Positions 27,285-38,100 of a stretch of 61,484 bases of DNA are shown here, in pieces. The stretch comes from an uncultured Desulfovibrio sp. (GTDB taxonomy: Bacteria; Desulfobacterota; Desulfovibrionia; Desulfovibrionales; Desulfovibrionaceae), in NCBI RefSeq assembly GCF_944324935.1, contig NZ_CALUYG010000011.1, positions 1 through 61,484 on the forward strand. Reading direction: 5' to 3'. How positions within the stretch are numbered: the first letter of the stretch is position 1; the number at the start of each line of letters is the position of its first letter. The position numbers were made by a program, and so were the translations under genes. Below the pieces are notes generated by a model. That model had not been told where the DNA came from, ran no database searches, and saw nothing but the letters and a program-made list of their open reading frames with translations.

Positions 27285-28340
27285 TTACAGCGTCACCACC
27301 GGCTTGATGAGGTCGCGCGGCTTGTCCTTCATAAGGAGGAGAGCCTCCTCGATATGCTCGAAGCCCTGGAAGCGGTGGGTCAGCAGGGGGGCCACATCCA
27401 GCCGGCCGGCCGTGATGACGGCGGCCAGCTTTTCCATGCGCAGCCGGCCGCCGGGCATGAGGCCGCAGGCGATGACCTTGTGGCTCATGCCGCAGCCCCA
27501 TTCCACGCGCGGCACCAGCACATTGTCGCCGGAGCCCAGATAATTGACGTTGCCGATACGGCCGCCGGGCTTGAGCATCTTGATCACTTCGCCGATGGTG
27601 CTCACGTCGCCCCCGGCGATGATGGCCTTGTCCACGCCCTTGCCGCGCGTCAGTTCCCTGACCTGTTCTCCGATGTCGCCATCCCGGTAATTGATGATCT
27701 CCGTTGCGCCGTAGCCGCGGGCGGCCTCGGCGCAGACCGTGCGCGAGCCCACGGCAAAGATGCGGCCCGCCCCGCGCAGGGCGGCCCCGGCCACGCCCAT
27801 GAGACCCACCGGGCCGATGCCGATCACCAGCACGTCGTCGCCGTACTGGATGTCGGCCAGTTCCGCGCCATGAAAGCCGGTGGGGACCATGTCGCAGAGC
27901 ATGACGGCCTCGGCCGCGTCAAGCCCGGCCGGCAGGTGCGCCAGATTGCCGTCGGCATCGTTGACATGGAAGAACTCGCCGAACACCCCGTCCTTGAAAT
28001 TGGAGAATTTCCAGCCGGCCAGCATGCCGCCGGAATGCATGGCAAACCCTTTCTGCGCTTCCAGCGAATTCCAGTCCGGCGTGATGGCCGGCACGATGAC
28101 CTTGTCGCCGGGCTTGAAATCCCTGACCAGCGGTCCCACTTCCGCCACCTCGCCCACGGCCTCGTGCCCGAGGATCATGTTCGTGCGCTCGCCCAGCGCG
28201 CCCTCCCAGACGGTGTGCACATCCGATGTGCAGGGGGACAGGGCAATGGGGCGCACCAGCGCGTCAAGCGGGCCGCAGGCAGGCTTTTCCTTTTCGATCC
28301 AGCCGACCTTGCTGATGCCGAGCATGGCAAATCCCTTCAT
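27285..28340 (-). CDS. NADP-dependent secondary alcohol dehydrogenase
   Basis: 351 aa, zinc-dependent medium-chain dehydrogenase. It closely resembles the Clostridium beijerinckii and Thermoanaerobacter secondary alcohol dehydrogenases in length and local sequence (KGFAMLGISKVGWIEKEKP at the start, RVEWGCGMSHK late). Catalytic zinc ligands Cys37, His59, Glu60 and Asp150 are all present. The cofactor motif GIGPVG is followed by Gly198-Ser199-Arg200, the NADP-selecting triplet. Probably interconverts ketones and secondary alcohols (acetone/2-propanol). AGGAGG precedes the start; monocistronic. Confidence 0.9.
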   Translation of the reverse strand: MKGFAMLGISKVGWIEKEKPACGPLDALVRPIALSPCTSDVHTVWEGALGERTNMILGHEAVGEVAEVGPLVRDFKPGDKVIVPAITPDWNSLEAQKGFAMHSGGMLAGWKFSNFKDGVFGEFFHVNDADGNLAHLPAGLDAAEAVMLCDMVPTGFHGAELADIQYGDDVLVIGIGPVGLMGVAGAALRGAGRIFAVGSRTVCAEAARGYGATEIINYRDGDIGEQVRELTRGKGVDKAIIAGGDVSTIGEVIKMLKPGGRIGNVNYLGSGDNVLVPRVEWGCGMSHKVIACGLMPGGRLRMEKLAAVITAGRLDVAPLLTHRFQGFEHIEEALLLMKDKPRDLIKPVVTL

Positions 28341-28859
28341 GGCTATCCTCCTTTGAGGTAAAAAGAGTTTATCAATGCCTACACTACGGAAAGAAAACTT
28401 TTTTGTACAGTAAAAAATTGTTTATTGTTATTGTTGTAACGCAACTGCTTGCAACATCCTTCACAATGCGGGGAACTTCATATTTTTGGCGCTTGTAATG
28501 GAAAAATACACAAAATGCCTTTCTTTTTCTCATGTGATGCCGTAAAAAAAGGAGGACGGAAGCAAAAAACGAGGGGACCGAGATATTTTCCGCCGGGGCC
28601 GCCTGTCCGCGGCCGCCGCGCCGCATCCGGTAACGCGCCGCGCTGCCGCGTTTGCGTGCCATGACGGCCGCCATCCGCGTTCCGGCGTCGGAAACAGGAA
28701 AACAGAGGGGCCCCGTATGGACGAACGGTCTGCCGAAAAAGACGCCGGCCGGAGCGATCGGCTCACGGGCGGCATCCCCCCGTCGCGGGACGCCGCTTTT
28801 CTGGCCGCCGCTCGATGCGGCATCCGCCCTGTCCGCTTCCACACCGAACAGGAGGACGT
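28341..28859. other. Intergenic region, AT-rich near the dehydrogenase
   Basis: No gene supported. Bases 28375-28440 are AT-rich and contain short TTATTG-type repeats, probably the promoter region of the minus-strand dehydrogenase. The remainder is GC-rich with only spurious frames. Confidence 0.4.
28449..28466. promoter_or_regulatory. Possible CRP/FNR-type operator
   Basis: TTGCAACATCCTTCACAA fits the TTGTGA-N6-TCACAA pattern in one half exactly and in four of six positions in the other. It lies about 110 bases upstream of the dehydrogenase start. CRP/FNR-family regulators such as HcpR use such sites in Desulfovibrio; assignment here is tentative. Confidence 0.3.
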
Positions 28860-29138
28860 ATGGCCGCCGTGTACCGGCATTTCAAGGGCAAATACTATCA
28901 GGTGGTGGGCGAGGGACTGGATACCCGCGACGATTCGCCCATCGTCATTTATCGGACGCTCTATCCGTCGGAGCACGCGCTCTTTTCGCGACCGAGGGCG
29001 GAATTCCTGGGCATGGCCCGCCTGCCGGACGGCCGGGAGGTGCGGCGTTTCACGCCGGTAAAAGTGGACGACCTGCCGGAAGAGGCCCGCGCCCGCCTGT
29101 GCGCGAGCTTGCCCGTGGCGGACGAGCCGCTGGCGTAG
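28860..29138 (+). CDS. DUF1653 domain protein
   Basis: 92 aa. The compact fold begins YRHFKGKYYQVVGEG and includes PIVIYRTLY and the closing FTPV, as in DUF1653. Function unknown in the family. Start 28860 is set by GGAGG five bases before it; the in-frame upstream ATG at 28815 has no ribosome binding site. It stands alone between adh and mcrB. Confidence 0.82.
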   Translation: MAAVYRHFKGKYYQVVGEGLDTRDDSPIVIYRTLYPSEHALFSRPRAEFLGMARLPDGREVRRFTPVKVDDLPEEARARLCASLPVADEPLA

Positions 29139-29229
29139 GGGAGTGAGCGCGGGCTTTTTGAAGAGACATCCTGCCCGGCGAGGCGAACGAAAATCCGTTG
29201 TGCGGCCGGAGAGCGAAAGGGGGAACTGT

Positions 29230-30990
29230 ATGGAACTTCACAAGCAGGACATGGCCGCCTCCCGGCCGGGGAACGTGGAACAGACAGCCGGAGCAGAGGA
29301 AGAGTTCGCTTGGACTGTGTTTTATACGGCGATAGCCGACAAGCTCCTGACTTTTCGGAAAAGGCGCGGGGAACTGATCGAGGGCATCCACGCGATCGCA
29401 TCTGATGTCGATTGCCTTTCCATCCTGCAGGACAAGCTGGCGGATGGGACGTCCGTCCCCTTGCGGGACATTTGTCCCTTCACGACGATCGGTATTTTCA
29501 ATCGAGGCATAACATCGGCTAATCGACGTCTTCTGGCGGGACGGCTTGCCCGTTTGCTGGGCGTTTCAGAGGATGTCCCGCAAAGCTTCAACGGGGTTCC
29601 GTGTCTCAGCAATCAGAGGTCGTGGTTCTTTGCCTACAGCAAGAAGCGCGGGGAGGACGACATAGACGTGCTGTGGGACGTGTTCGCCAAGGCCATCGCC
29701 CTTGCCGACTTCGGCGAGGAAGCGGCGAGGGCGGACTTTTGCGCTGCCTATGATGAGGCGATCTCCCGGCCCTATGTCAAGTGGAACCTCAGCATCGGGC
29801 TGTACTGGACGCGCCCCTGGTTCTTTCCGCCTCTAGATAGTTCGTCCCGGGACTATATCGAAAAATACTGTGGCATCCACATAGAATATCCTTCCTCGGG
29901 GTGCTGCAACGCGGAAAAATATTTGGAAGTGCGGAACAAGCTTGCGGAGCAATTCCATAAACCGGACTCCTCCATCAATTCCTTTCCGGCCTTGTCATTT
30001 GCCGCTTATGACGGGGCGCAGGCGATCCCCACTCAGAAAGCGGCCCCGGTAGTTCCGGATACGCAGCCTGCCGTCTCCGCCATGCCGGCGGCGGATGCGT
30101 CCGGCCGGTATGACGTGGAGCGCATCCTGAAGGAGGGGTGCTTTGTTCCGCGGGAAAAACTGGAGATGATGCTTGCCCGCTGGCGCAACAAGAAAAACCT
30201 GATCTTGCAGGGGCCTCCCGGCACGGGGAAAACCTGGCTGGCCCGGCGGCTGGCCTATGCCCTGATGGGAGAGCGCGACGCCGACCGCCTGCGTGCCGTA
30301 CAGTTTCATCCGAACCTTTCCTACGAGGATTTTATCCGCGGCTGGCGTCCGGCGGGCGAGGGCAGGCTCACATTGTGTGACGGGCCGTTCCTCGAGATGG
30401 CGGACATGGCCGGGAAGTCCCCCGACAAGGTGCATGTCGTCCTGATCGAAGAGATCAACCGCGGCAATCCGGCCCAGATATTCGGGGAGATGCTGACCCT
30501 GCTGGAAGCGGACAAGCGGACGCCCGATGCGGCGCTGGAGCTTGCGTACCGCCGCACGGACGGTGAGCGTGTCTACCTTCCTCCGAATCTCTACATCATC
30601 GGGACCATGAACATCGCGGATCGTTCCCTTGCGCTGGTGGATCTGGCGTTGCGCCGCCGTTTTGCCTTCATGGAGCTTGAGCCGGTCTTTTCGGATGCAT
30701 GGCGGGACTGGGTCCATGCGCATTGCGGCGTGCCGAAGGATGAACTCGATAGGATAGGTCAAAATCTTAAGACGCTGAATGACAAGATAGCCCTTGAGGC
30801 TGGCCTTGGGCCGCAATACCGGGTGGGGCACAGTTATGTCACGCCACCTGCCGACAGCAAGATCGAAAATGTCGGGGAGTGGTTTCGTCAAATCGTGGCA
30901 ACGGAGATCGGTTCGTTGCTTGACGAATATTGGTTCGATGCGCCGGACAAGGCCGACGAGGCCAAAAAATTGCTGTTGAAAGGATATTGA
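29230..30990 (+). CDS. mcrB: McrB-like AAA+ NTPase of a type IV restriction system
   Basis: 586 aa. Motor subunit of McrBC, which cuts modified (methylated) DNA. Walker A is GPPGTGKTW (from residue 328) and Walker B VVLIEEINRGN (about 406-416); TMNIADRSLALVDLALRRRF is the sensor/arginine-finger region of the McrB clade. The first 270 residues form an uncharacterised DNA-recognition-type domain unlike the E. coli methylcytosine-binding domain, so the modification recognised is unknown. ATG 29230 has AAAGGGGG in front; the longer frame is unsupported. mcrC follows one base later. Confidence 0.92.
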   Translation: MELHKQDMAASRPGNVEQTAGAEEEFAWTVFYTAIADKLLTFRKRRGELIEGIHAIASDVDCLSILQDKLADGTSVPLRDICPFTTIGIFNRGITSANRRLLAGRLARLLGVSEDVPQSFNGVPCLSNQRSWFFAYSKKRGEDDIDVLWDVFAKAIALADFGEEAARADFCAAYDEAISRPYVKWNLSIGLYWTRPWFFPPLDSSSRDYIEKYCGIHIEYPSSGCCNAEKYLEVRNKLAEQFHKPDSSINSFPALSFAAYDGAQAIPTQKAAPVVPDTQPAVSAMPAADASGRYDVERILKEGCFVPREKLEMMLARWRNKKNLILQGPPGTGKTWLARRLAYALMGERDADRLRAVQFHPNLSYEDFIRGWRPAGEGRLTLCDGPFLEMADMAGKSPDKVHVVLIEEINRGNPAQIFGEMLTLLEADKRTPDAALELAYRRTDGERVYLPPNLYIIGTMNIADRSLALVDLALRRRFAFMELEPVFSDAWRDWVHAHCGVPKDELDRIGQNLKTLNDKIALEAGLGPQYRVGHSYVTPPADSKIENVGEWFRQIVATEIGSLLDEYWFDAPDKADEAKKLLLKGY

Positions 30991-30991
30991 T

Positions 30992-32137
30992 ATGCAGTCC
31001 TCGGGCAGACGGGAGGTCATCCCTGGCGAATGCGAGAAAATCGGCGCCATTCCTGTACGCAATCTCTGGCTGCTCATGCTCTACGCCTCGCCGCTGTTCC
31101 GGGAACTCGACAGCGCCCATGTGGCAGTGGAGGACATGCCCGATGAGCTCCCGGACATATTGGCGGAACTGCTGTGCCGCCGTGTGGAAAAGCGCATCCG
31201 GCACAGTCTGCGTCCGGGCTATCGGCATCGCGAAGAGGTGCTGTGCCGTCTGCGGGGACGCGTCGATCTGCTGCGGACGGAGCGAAAGCATCTGTTGGAG
31301 CGCGGCAAGGTGGCCTGCCGCTATGACGAGCTGACCGTGGACACGGTGCGCAACCGTTTTGTGCTGGCAGCTTTGGAAAAAGCCGCCGGGCTTGTCCGCA
31401 GGGAAGAGCTGGCGTGTCGCTGCCGTTCACTGGGCCGCGCGTTGCGGCACATGGGCGTACGCGGGGAACGGCCGACACGTCAGGAGGTATCCCGTGAGCG
31501 TATCGGCCGGCATGACGCGGAAGATGGCGCCATGCTTGCGGCGGCGCGCCTGATCTTCGACTTTGCCCTGCCGTCGGAATCGGCGGGAGATGTCCTCCTT
31601 TCCCGCCCGGACAGGGAGAATATGCACTGGCTACGAAAGCTGTTTGAAACGGGCGTGGCGGGATTTTATGATGTGGCGCTTTCCCCTGACGGCTGGCGGA
31701 TCGATCCCAATAAGCCGCTGGAATGGCAGCAGCGGTCGGACCTCTGCGAGGGGATGAACGAAATATTTCCCGGTATGCGTGCCGACATCATCCTGACGCA
31801 TCGAGGCAAGGGGAGGCGTATCGTGGTCGATACCAAGTTCACGGTCATGTTGGAGGACGGCCATTATCGGGAAAAGACGCTGCGCAGCAGCCATATTTAT
31901 CAGATGTACGTCTACTTGCGCTCTCAGGAGGGAGGGGAGGAAACGCTTGCCGATACCGCCACCGGGGTGCTCCTCTATCCGTCAGTGGGGGAGCGGAGAC
32001 AGGGAGCCGTCGTCATCCAGGGACACGAACTCCGCTTTGCCGCGGTGGATTTGGCGGCATCGGCACGCGAGATACGGGAACAGCTCCTGCAGGCCGTGGG
32101 CGAAACTTTCCACTTCCTTGCCGCCTGCGCCCCATAG
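30992..32137 (+). CDS. mcrC: McrC-like nuclease subunit
   Basis: 381 aa. Partner of McrB. An N-terminal segment (IPVRNLWLLMLYASPLF) docks to the motor; the C-terminal PD-(D/E)xK nuclease core has Asp265 in RADIILTHRG and Asp280-Thr-Lys282 in VVDTKFTVM. Length and order (mcrB then mcrC, one base apart) are typical. A palindrome begins directly after the stop. Confidence 0.92.
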   Translation: MQSSGRREVIPGECEKIGAIPVRNLWLLMLYASPLFRELDSAHVAVEDMPDELPDILAELLCRRVEKRIRHSLRPGYRHREEVLCRLRGRVDLLRTERKHLLERGKVACRYDELTVDTVRNRFVLAALEKAAGLVRREELACRCRSLGRALRHMGVRGERPTRQEVSRERIGRHDAEDGAMLAAARLIFDFALPSESAGDVLLSRPDRENMHWLRKLFETGVAGFYDVALSPDGWRIDPNKPLEWQQRSDLCEGMNEIFPGMRADIILTHRGKGRRIVVDTKFTVMLEDGHYREKTLRSSHIYQMYVYLRSQEGGEETLADTATGVLLYPSVGERRQGAVVIQGHELRFAAVDLAASAREIREQLLQAVGETFHFLAACAP

Positions 32138-32138
32138 A

Positions 32139-32181
32139 GCATTTCCCGTTTGAAACGCAAAGTGTGTCAAACGGAAAATGC
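32139..32181. repeat. Inverted repeat at the mcrC 3' end
   Basis: Arms 32139-32153 (GCATTTCCCGTTTGA) and 32167-32181 pair at 14 of 15 positions around a 13-base loop. No T-tract follows. It may be a dispersed palindromic repeat or the end of an acquired module. Confidence 0.6.
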
Positions 32182-32253
32182 CCTAAACAGAGGGGCCGTG
32201 TTGCGGCAGAGGCCGTTCCGCCGGGCGGGCATATCGCCTCCGCAGGTCTGCAT

Positions 32254-32293
32254 GAAAAAAAGCCCTCGCGGGGATACCGCAAGGGCTGTTTTT
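32254..32293. terminator. Bidirectional terminator between mcrC and tRNA-Lys
   Basis: Arms 32261-32271 and 32277-32287 pair with one mismatch. A T-tract follows on the plus strand (TTTTT from 32289) and an A-run precedes (32254-32260), giving a T-tract on the minus strand. It can end both the mcrBC and the tRNA-Lys transcripts. Confidence 0.8.
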
Positions 32294-32296
32294 CTC

Positions 32297-32372
<76 letters not shown>

Positions 32373-32601
32373 GCTGCGCGTGAGATGTCTTCTACGCGCA
32401 GGGGCGCTGCATGTCAACGCTTTTTTGGGTGAGGAAAAAATTTTTTTTTTGTGGTAGGGAGGGGCAATGTCTGGAGGATGGCGCGAAGCCCTGCCGCACG
32501 GCATGCCGGATACCGGCGGCTCGCGGGGGGCGGGAAAGACGGCGAGCGCCGCGTCGCGTCCGGGACAGAGAGGAGAGGGGGAGCATATCCCTGGGAAAAA
32601 T

Positions 32602-34611
32602 ATGAAGAAAAATTCGTTTATCCGGCAGATGCGGTTGACGCCGCTGCTGCTTGTCCTTCTGCTGCTGGGGCTGGTCGTCCCCGTCCGCGCACAGGAAATC
32701 GGCGTGCGGGTGGAGACGGCGCAGGACGGCGGCAGGCGACTGCTCGTCATCAGCCTGACTGTGCCGCCCGGTTATCATGCCTATGCCCACAGGGCCGGGG
32801 ATGCGGGACGTCCCACCACGCTGCGGCTGTCGGTCGATGGCGGCGGTCCGCTGCCGGTGTGGTATCCCGAAGGGGCCATGCAGCGCGATATTTACGATCC
32901 CGAGGCCACGGTCTTCGTCTATGAGGATACGGTGCGGCTCTTTGCCGAACTCCCCGCCGAGGACGGCGGGACGGCCACGGGAGAGAGCGTCGCCCTTCCG
33001 GCGGGGACGGCGATGCCGCTCCCCGGCAAGGTTTCCCCGCCGTCGGCGCGGGCCGGGCAAGAGGCCGCCCCCGGCGGGGAAGGACGGCTACCCTATACGC
33101 TGGACATCAGCCTGCTGCTGTGCTCGTCACGGCATTGCGTGCCCGTCGATCACGACATGCGCGGCGAACTGCCGCCCCTTCCCTGGCCGGAGGCCGCGCA
33201 GCAGCCGTGGTACGGGCAGTGGCAGGACCTTTCCCGCCGGCAGCCCGCGGAGGCGGACGCCGTGTACGAGGGTGGACCGCGCTTTTCGGCCACCGGGGGC
33301 GATTCCATGGCCCAGTCGGTGGAGGCCTTCCTTGGCCGCAAGCGGCAGGCGGACGCGCTGCCCGCGCCGGCGGACTTCGACTTCGTCCTTGAGCCGCGCT
33401 ACGAGGCCGAGACCTTCGAGATCTCCGGTTTCGGCACGGCCGTGCTGGTGGGCCTGCTGGCCGGTCTGCTGCTCAATGCCATGCCCTGCGTGCTGCCGGT
33501 GCTGACCTTCAAGGTCAGCGGCCTGCTGCTCATGGGCGGATCGGCGGACAAGGAGGGCCTGCGGCGCTTCCGGGAACACAACCTGCTTTTTTCCGCCGGG
33601 GTGCTGACCCTGTTCACCGTGCTGGGCCTGCTTTTCGGCGCGGCGGACATGATGTGGGGGCAGCTCTATCAGCATGAAAGCATCCTGCTCGTCATGCTGG
33701 TGCTGGTCTTTCTCATGGGGCTTTCCATGCTGGGGGTGTTCACGCTGCCCGTCATCGACCTGAAAACCGGGGAGAACAGCCGCAACCCCCGCCTGCAATC
33801 CTATCTGACCGGGCTGGTCTCCACCTTTCTGGCCACGCCGTGCAGCGGCCCCATGCTGGGCGGCGTGCTGGGCTGGGCCTTCACCCAGTCGCTCGTGGTG
33901 CTGGTCATCATTTTCTGGTCCGTGGGCGTGGGCATGGCGCTGCCTTACCTCATCTTCAGCATCTGGCCGCAGTTTGCGCGCGTCCTGCCGCGCCCCGGCG
34001 CGTGGATGAAGGTGTTTGAGCGCTTCCTCGGCTTCTGTCTGCTGGGCACGGCGCTCTACCTCCTCTCCATCCTGCCGGTGGCCAGGCACATGCAAGTGCT
34101 CATGGTGCTTCTGCTGGTCTCGCTGGGGGCCTGGCTCTGGGGGCAGTTCTGCGGGCCGGCGGCTCCTGTTTTGCGGCGGCGGATCATGGGCATGCTGTGT
34201 CTGGGCATCCTTGTCGGCGCGGTGGTCTGGGTGCTGCGGCCCGTGGCCCCGCTGCCGCACTGGCGGGACTTCTCGTCCGAGGCCTTCCTGGCGGAACTGG
34301 GCGAAAAGCCGTTGCTGCTGGAATTCACGGCGGATTACTGCCCCAACTGCAAATTCGTGGAAGCGACCGTCCTGACCGACGAACGCCTGCGCGATCTGCG
34401 CGCCCGCTACGGCATGGAGCTCATCCGCGTCGACCTGACCAGCCCCGACGCCTTCGCCATGCGTCTGCTGGACGCTCTCGGCAGCCGCAGCATCCCGCTC
34501 ACCGCCCTTTTCCCCGCCGGTGAAGCCGCCCGGCAGCCCGTGGTCCTGCGGGATGTCTATACCGCCGGCCAGCTTGAGGACGCCGCGGAACGGGCCTTTG
34601 CCGGTTCCTGA
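32602..34611 (+). CDS. dsbD: Thiol:disulfide interchange protein DsbD
   Basis: 669 aa. Carries electrons from cytosolic thioredoxin across the inner membrane to periplasmic substrates. Signal peptide (to about residue 30), periplasmic alpha domain with a Cys pair in LLLCSSRHCVP, eight-helix membrane core with NAMPCVLPVLT and TPCSGPMLGG, and a C-terminal thioredoxin-like gamma domain with FTADYCPNCKFVE. All six functional cysteines appear present. ATG 32602 begins a good signal sequence; an in-frame ATG at 32467 would add an unsupported 45-residue leader. Confidence 0.93.
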   Translation: MKKNSFIRQMRLTPLLLVLLLLGLVVPVRAQEIGVRVETAQDGGRRLLVISLTVPPGYHAYAHRAGDAGRPTTLRLSVDGGGPLPVWYPEGAMQRDIYDPEATVFVYEDTVRLFAELPAEDGGTATGESVALPAGTAMPLPGKVSPPSARAGQEAAPGGEGRLPYTLDISLLLCSSRHCVPVDHDMRGELPPLPWPEAAQQPWYGQWQDLSRRQPAEADAVYEGGPRFSATGGDSMAQSVEAFLGRKRQADALPAPADFDFVLEPRYEAETFEISGFGTAVLVGLLAGLLLNAMPCVLPVLTFKVSGLLLMGGSADKEGLRRFREHNLLFSAGVLTLFTVLGLLFGAADMMWGQLYQHESILLVMLVLVFLMGLSMLGVFTLPVIDLKTGENSRNPRLQSYLTGLVSTFLATPCSGPMLGGVLGWAFTQSLVVLVIIFWSVGVGMALPYLIFSIWPQFARVLPRPGAWMKVFERFLGFCLLGTALYLLSILPVARHMQVLMVLLLVSLGAWLWGQFCGPAAPVLRRRIMGMLCLGILVGAVVWVLRPVAPLPHWRDFSSEAFLAELGEKPLLLEFTADYCPNCKFVEATVLTDERLRDLRARYGMELIRVDLTSPDAFAMRLLDALGSRSIPLTALFPAGEAARQPVVLRDVYTAGQLEDAAERAFAGS

Positions 34612-34796
34612 CGCGCGGGCGCGGCGTTGGGGGAGGGCGGGCGCTTCCATGAGCGCGCCTTTCCTGGCGCAGCGGGGCTCCCGCGGCCGCCATTCGGCGG
34701 CCCGCCGGGAGGCGACCACGCCCGGATGCCGGGCAAAAGCCGTCAGCCAGCGACGGAAAAGAAAACAGGAAGAAGACCGCCCCCGTTTCCCGCCGC

Positions 34797-34825
34797 TTGA
34801 CGCTGCCGGGCATATCGGGTAAGAG
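34797..34825 (+). promoter_or_regulatory. Promoter of the tRNA-Val/tRNA-Asp operon
   Basis: TTGACG (34797-34802), 17-base spacer, TAAGAG (34820-34825), with the first tRNA beginning 13 bases later. Confidence 0.5.
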
Positions 34826-34837
34826 TACGCGAGTCAT

Positions 34838-34913
34838 GGGCAGTTAGCTCAGTTGGTTGAGCACCGCCCTTACAAGGCGGGGGCCACAGGTTCAAGTCCT
34901 GTACTGCCCACCA
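34838..34913 (+). tRNA. tRNA-Val (TAC)
   Basis: 76 nt, CCA encoded. Acceptor GGGCAGT pairs with ACTGCCC; anticodon stem CCGCC/GGCGG surrounds CTTACAA, anticodon TAC. Confidence 0.95.
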
Positions 34914-34916
34914 GCC

Positions 34917-34993
<77 letters not shown>

Positions 34994-35002
34994 GAACGCA
35001 AG

Positions 35003-35036
35003 ACGCACTATGGGGATGCCCATAGTGCGTTTTTTT
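35003..35036 (+). terminator. Terminator of the tRNA-Val/tRNA-Asp operon
   Basis: Perfect 12-base arms (35003-35014 and 35019-35030) with a 4-base loop, followed by seven T. Confidence 0.92.
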
Positions 35037-35181
35037 CGCTTCCCGCCAGTCTCCCGGGACGCGGAAAGAAAGCCGCCCACGGGTGCGGGGGACGGTCCGT
35101 CGCAGGCAAGCTCTTCTTTCCGGCTGGCTGAGGCTGTCCCGGCCACCGCAGCGCCGGCGCAAAGTCGGGCTGGCCGGCGGC

Positions 35182-38100
35182 TCAGGCGGCATCCCGAAAG
35201 CGCATGAAGACGTATTCGTAGATCCTGTCGCGGTAGGCCGGGATGCTTTCGTCCGGGAAGCTTTCCGGCAGGCTTTTCCACAGCACGTCCCGGATGAGGT
35301 TGCCCAAGGCGTCACGGGTCGCCTGCTTTTGCGTCCAGTGATCCATTTCGGCGATCTTTTCCCTAATCCTGGCCAGCAGGTCCCGGGCCACGGCCTTGAT
35401 GGTCCTGATGTCCTGCGGGGACAGGTCCTCCGAAAAGAGCATATCGTAGACGCTCAGTTCTTCCACGCTGCTGAAGCCCTCGCGGATGTAGCGGGTGCTT
35501 TCCTCGTCCATGTCGGCGGCCAGCCGCATCAGTTCCATGAAGGTCTGTTCGATGCCGGCCCTGTCCTGTTCCCTGTTGTAGGCTTCGATGATCTTCTGGT
35601 AGCGCTCGTAATAGTCGATGCGGCGGGGATCGGCCTGGAGCATGGCGTCGAGCCGCTGCCGCATGATGTCTTCCATATCCTTCAGGATGAGATGCCGGCG
35701 TCTGGAGCGGGCGAATTCCCTCTGGAGCAGGGCAAAGTCGATCCTGCTGATGTCGAACCGGGCGCTGTCGTGCGCGGATGCCGGCTCCACGGCGACGTAC
35801 TCGCTGATGATGGCATTGATCTGGGCTTTCAGGGGCTCGTTGTCCGCGGGCTTGCGGCGTGCCTGCACGATGCCGAGTATGGCCTCCAGAGCGTCGCGCC
35901 GGGCGCGGACATCTTCCGTCACGTCGTCACGATCGACATATTTGCACAGGCGGAGCAGTTCGCCCACGCGGGACTGGAAGGCCTTTTTCGTCTCCTCGTC
36001 GCCGCAGACGGCGTTCGCCGCCTGCTGGAGCAGATCGAGCCTGGCGAAATGACGGGCGTCGACGATGTCCGCCAGCACGATGCCCGGGCCGGCCAGGAGG
36101 CGCTCCGCGGCGTCGATGTCCTCCCGCAGGCGGTCCAGCAGCTTCGCCTTGTCCACCGCCGGGCAGTTGCCGCCGCTGCCGCCGTCGCGGGCCGTGTAGT
36201 CGGCAAGAGCCTTGCGGAGCGCCTTGACGATGCCCACATAGTCGATGATGAGGCCGTTGCTCTTGCCTTCGGCAACGCGGTTGGCGCGGGCGATGGTCTG
36301 CATCAGGGTGTGAGCCTTGAGGGGCTTGTCCAGATACAGACAGGACAGGCTCGGCACGTCGAAACCGGTGAGCCACATGGCGCAGACGAAGACCACCCGC
36401 AGCGGATGGGCGACATCCTTGAACTCCTTGTCCAGCTCGCGTTTTTCCATCTTTTCGCGGTGGGGGGCGATGTCCAGCCCCCAGGCGCGAAAGGTCTGTA
36501 TTTCGTTCTGCTCCTGACTGATGACCACGGCCATCTCGGTTTCTTCCATCCATGCCAGCTTGCGGGCAAGCTCCTGGGCTTCCTGCTGTCCGGCCTGAGC
36601 CGCCCGCCGGGCAAGCGCTTCCTTCTCCTCCTGCCAGAAGCGGACCGCAAGTTCGTACATGCGTACGCAGGTGACCTTGTTCAGACAAACGAACATGGCC
36701 TTGCCGCTGGTCCACAGATCGGAATAATGCCGCACGAAGTCGCGGGCCACGGCTTCCAGGCGGGGCGTCGCGGTGAGGAGATGGATCTCCCGGGCGAATT
36801 CACGCTCCAGCCGCTCCTGTCGACTGGGGTCGAGGTCGGCCTGTTCGATGGCCTCAAGGATCCTGTCGCTGATGTCGGGGGCGGGGATGTCCTTCAGGCG
36901 CTCGCCCCGGTTCTCATAATAGAGCGGGACGGTGGCGTGGTCGTCCACGGCGCGCTGGAAATCGTAAATGGAGATGTAGCCGCCGAAGGTGCGCTCGGTG
37001 ATGTTGTCGTCGGCAAACAGAGGCGTGCCGGTGAAGCCGATGCGCGAGGCCGTGGGCAGCAGGCGGCACATGTTCTCGGCGAACAGGCCGTATTGCGAGC
37101 GGTGCGCCTCGTCCGACATGATGATGATGTCGTGGGCCGGCGTGATGGGCGGATCGTCCGGCTGGTTGAATTTCTGGATCAGCGTGAAGATGAAGCCGGG
37201 ATTGCCCCGCAGCTTGCGTACAAGGTCGCTGCCGCTGGTGGCGACGCACTGTTCGGCCTTGAGGCCGTCGCCCAGCGCATCGCAGTTCTCGAAGGTCTCG
37301 CTGATCTGGCGGTTGAGCTCCTCGCGGTCGGTGAGGATGACGAAGGTCGGCGAGCCGGGGAACTTGCGGCGGATCTTCCGGGCCAGGAAAAGCATGGAAT
37401 AGCTCTTGCCGCTGCCCTGCGTATGCCAGAAGACCCCCAGTTTGCCGTGGCGCAGCTTGCGGCCGGCATAGGCTTTGACGGCCTCGTTGACGCCCAGATA
37501 CTGATGGTTGCGGGCAAGGATCTTGACCAGCCTGCCGCCGCTGCGGTCGAACAGGAGGAAATTCTCCAGCAGGTCGAGGAAGTTCTCCTTGCGGCAGATG
37601 CCGCGTAACATGGTCTCCAGCGCCACGCTGCCCGCGTCGCTTTCCGCAAGGCGTTTCCATTCATGGAAAAAGGCGTACTTGCCGCCCAGCGTCCCCACTC
37701 TGGCCTCCGTCCCGTTGGAGAGGATGATGAAGGCATTGAAGTGGAAAAGCTGGGGGATGGTGTCCAGATAGTCGGTGTAATTGTCGGTATAGGCGTTTTC
37801 CACCGCCACGGAGGGCTTTTTCAGCTCCACGAAAAGCAGCGGTATGCCGTTGACGAACCCCACGATGTCCGTGCGGCGGCGGTACAGACTGCCGTGGATC
37901 TTCATCTCCCTGATGGCCAGAAAGTGATCGTTCTCCGGCTTGTCGAAGTCGATGACGCGGGCGCGGCGCTCCTCGCTCCCGCCGTCCGGCAGCCGGACGC
38001 TGACCGGTATGCCGTTGCGGATGAGCGCGTATTTCTCCTTGTTGATCTGAAGCAGGGACGACGTGACAAGGCAGCTCCTGAGCCTGCTCTCGGCCTCGTC

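Noticed and set aside
35083-37608. 841-codon plus-strand open frame
   Set aside because: Antisense of hsdR; lacks any motif.
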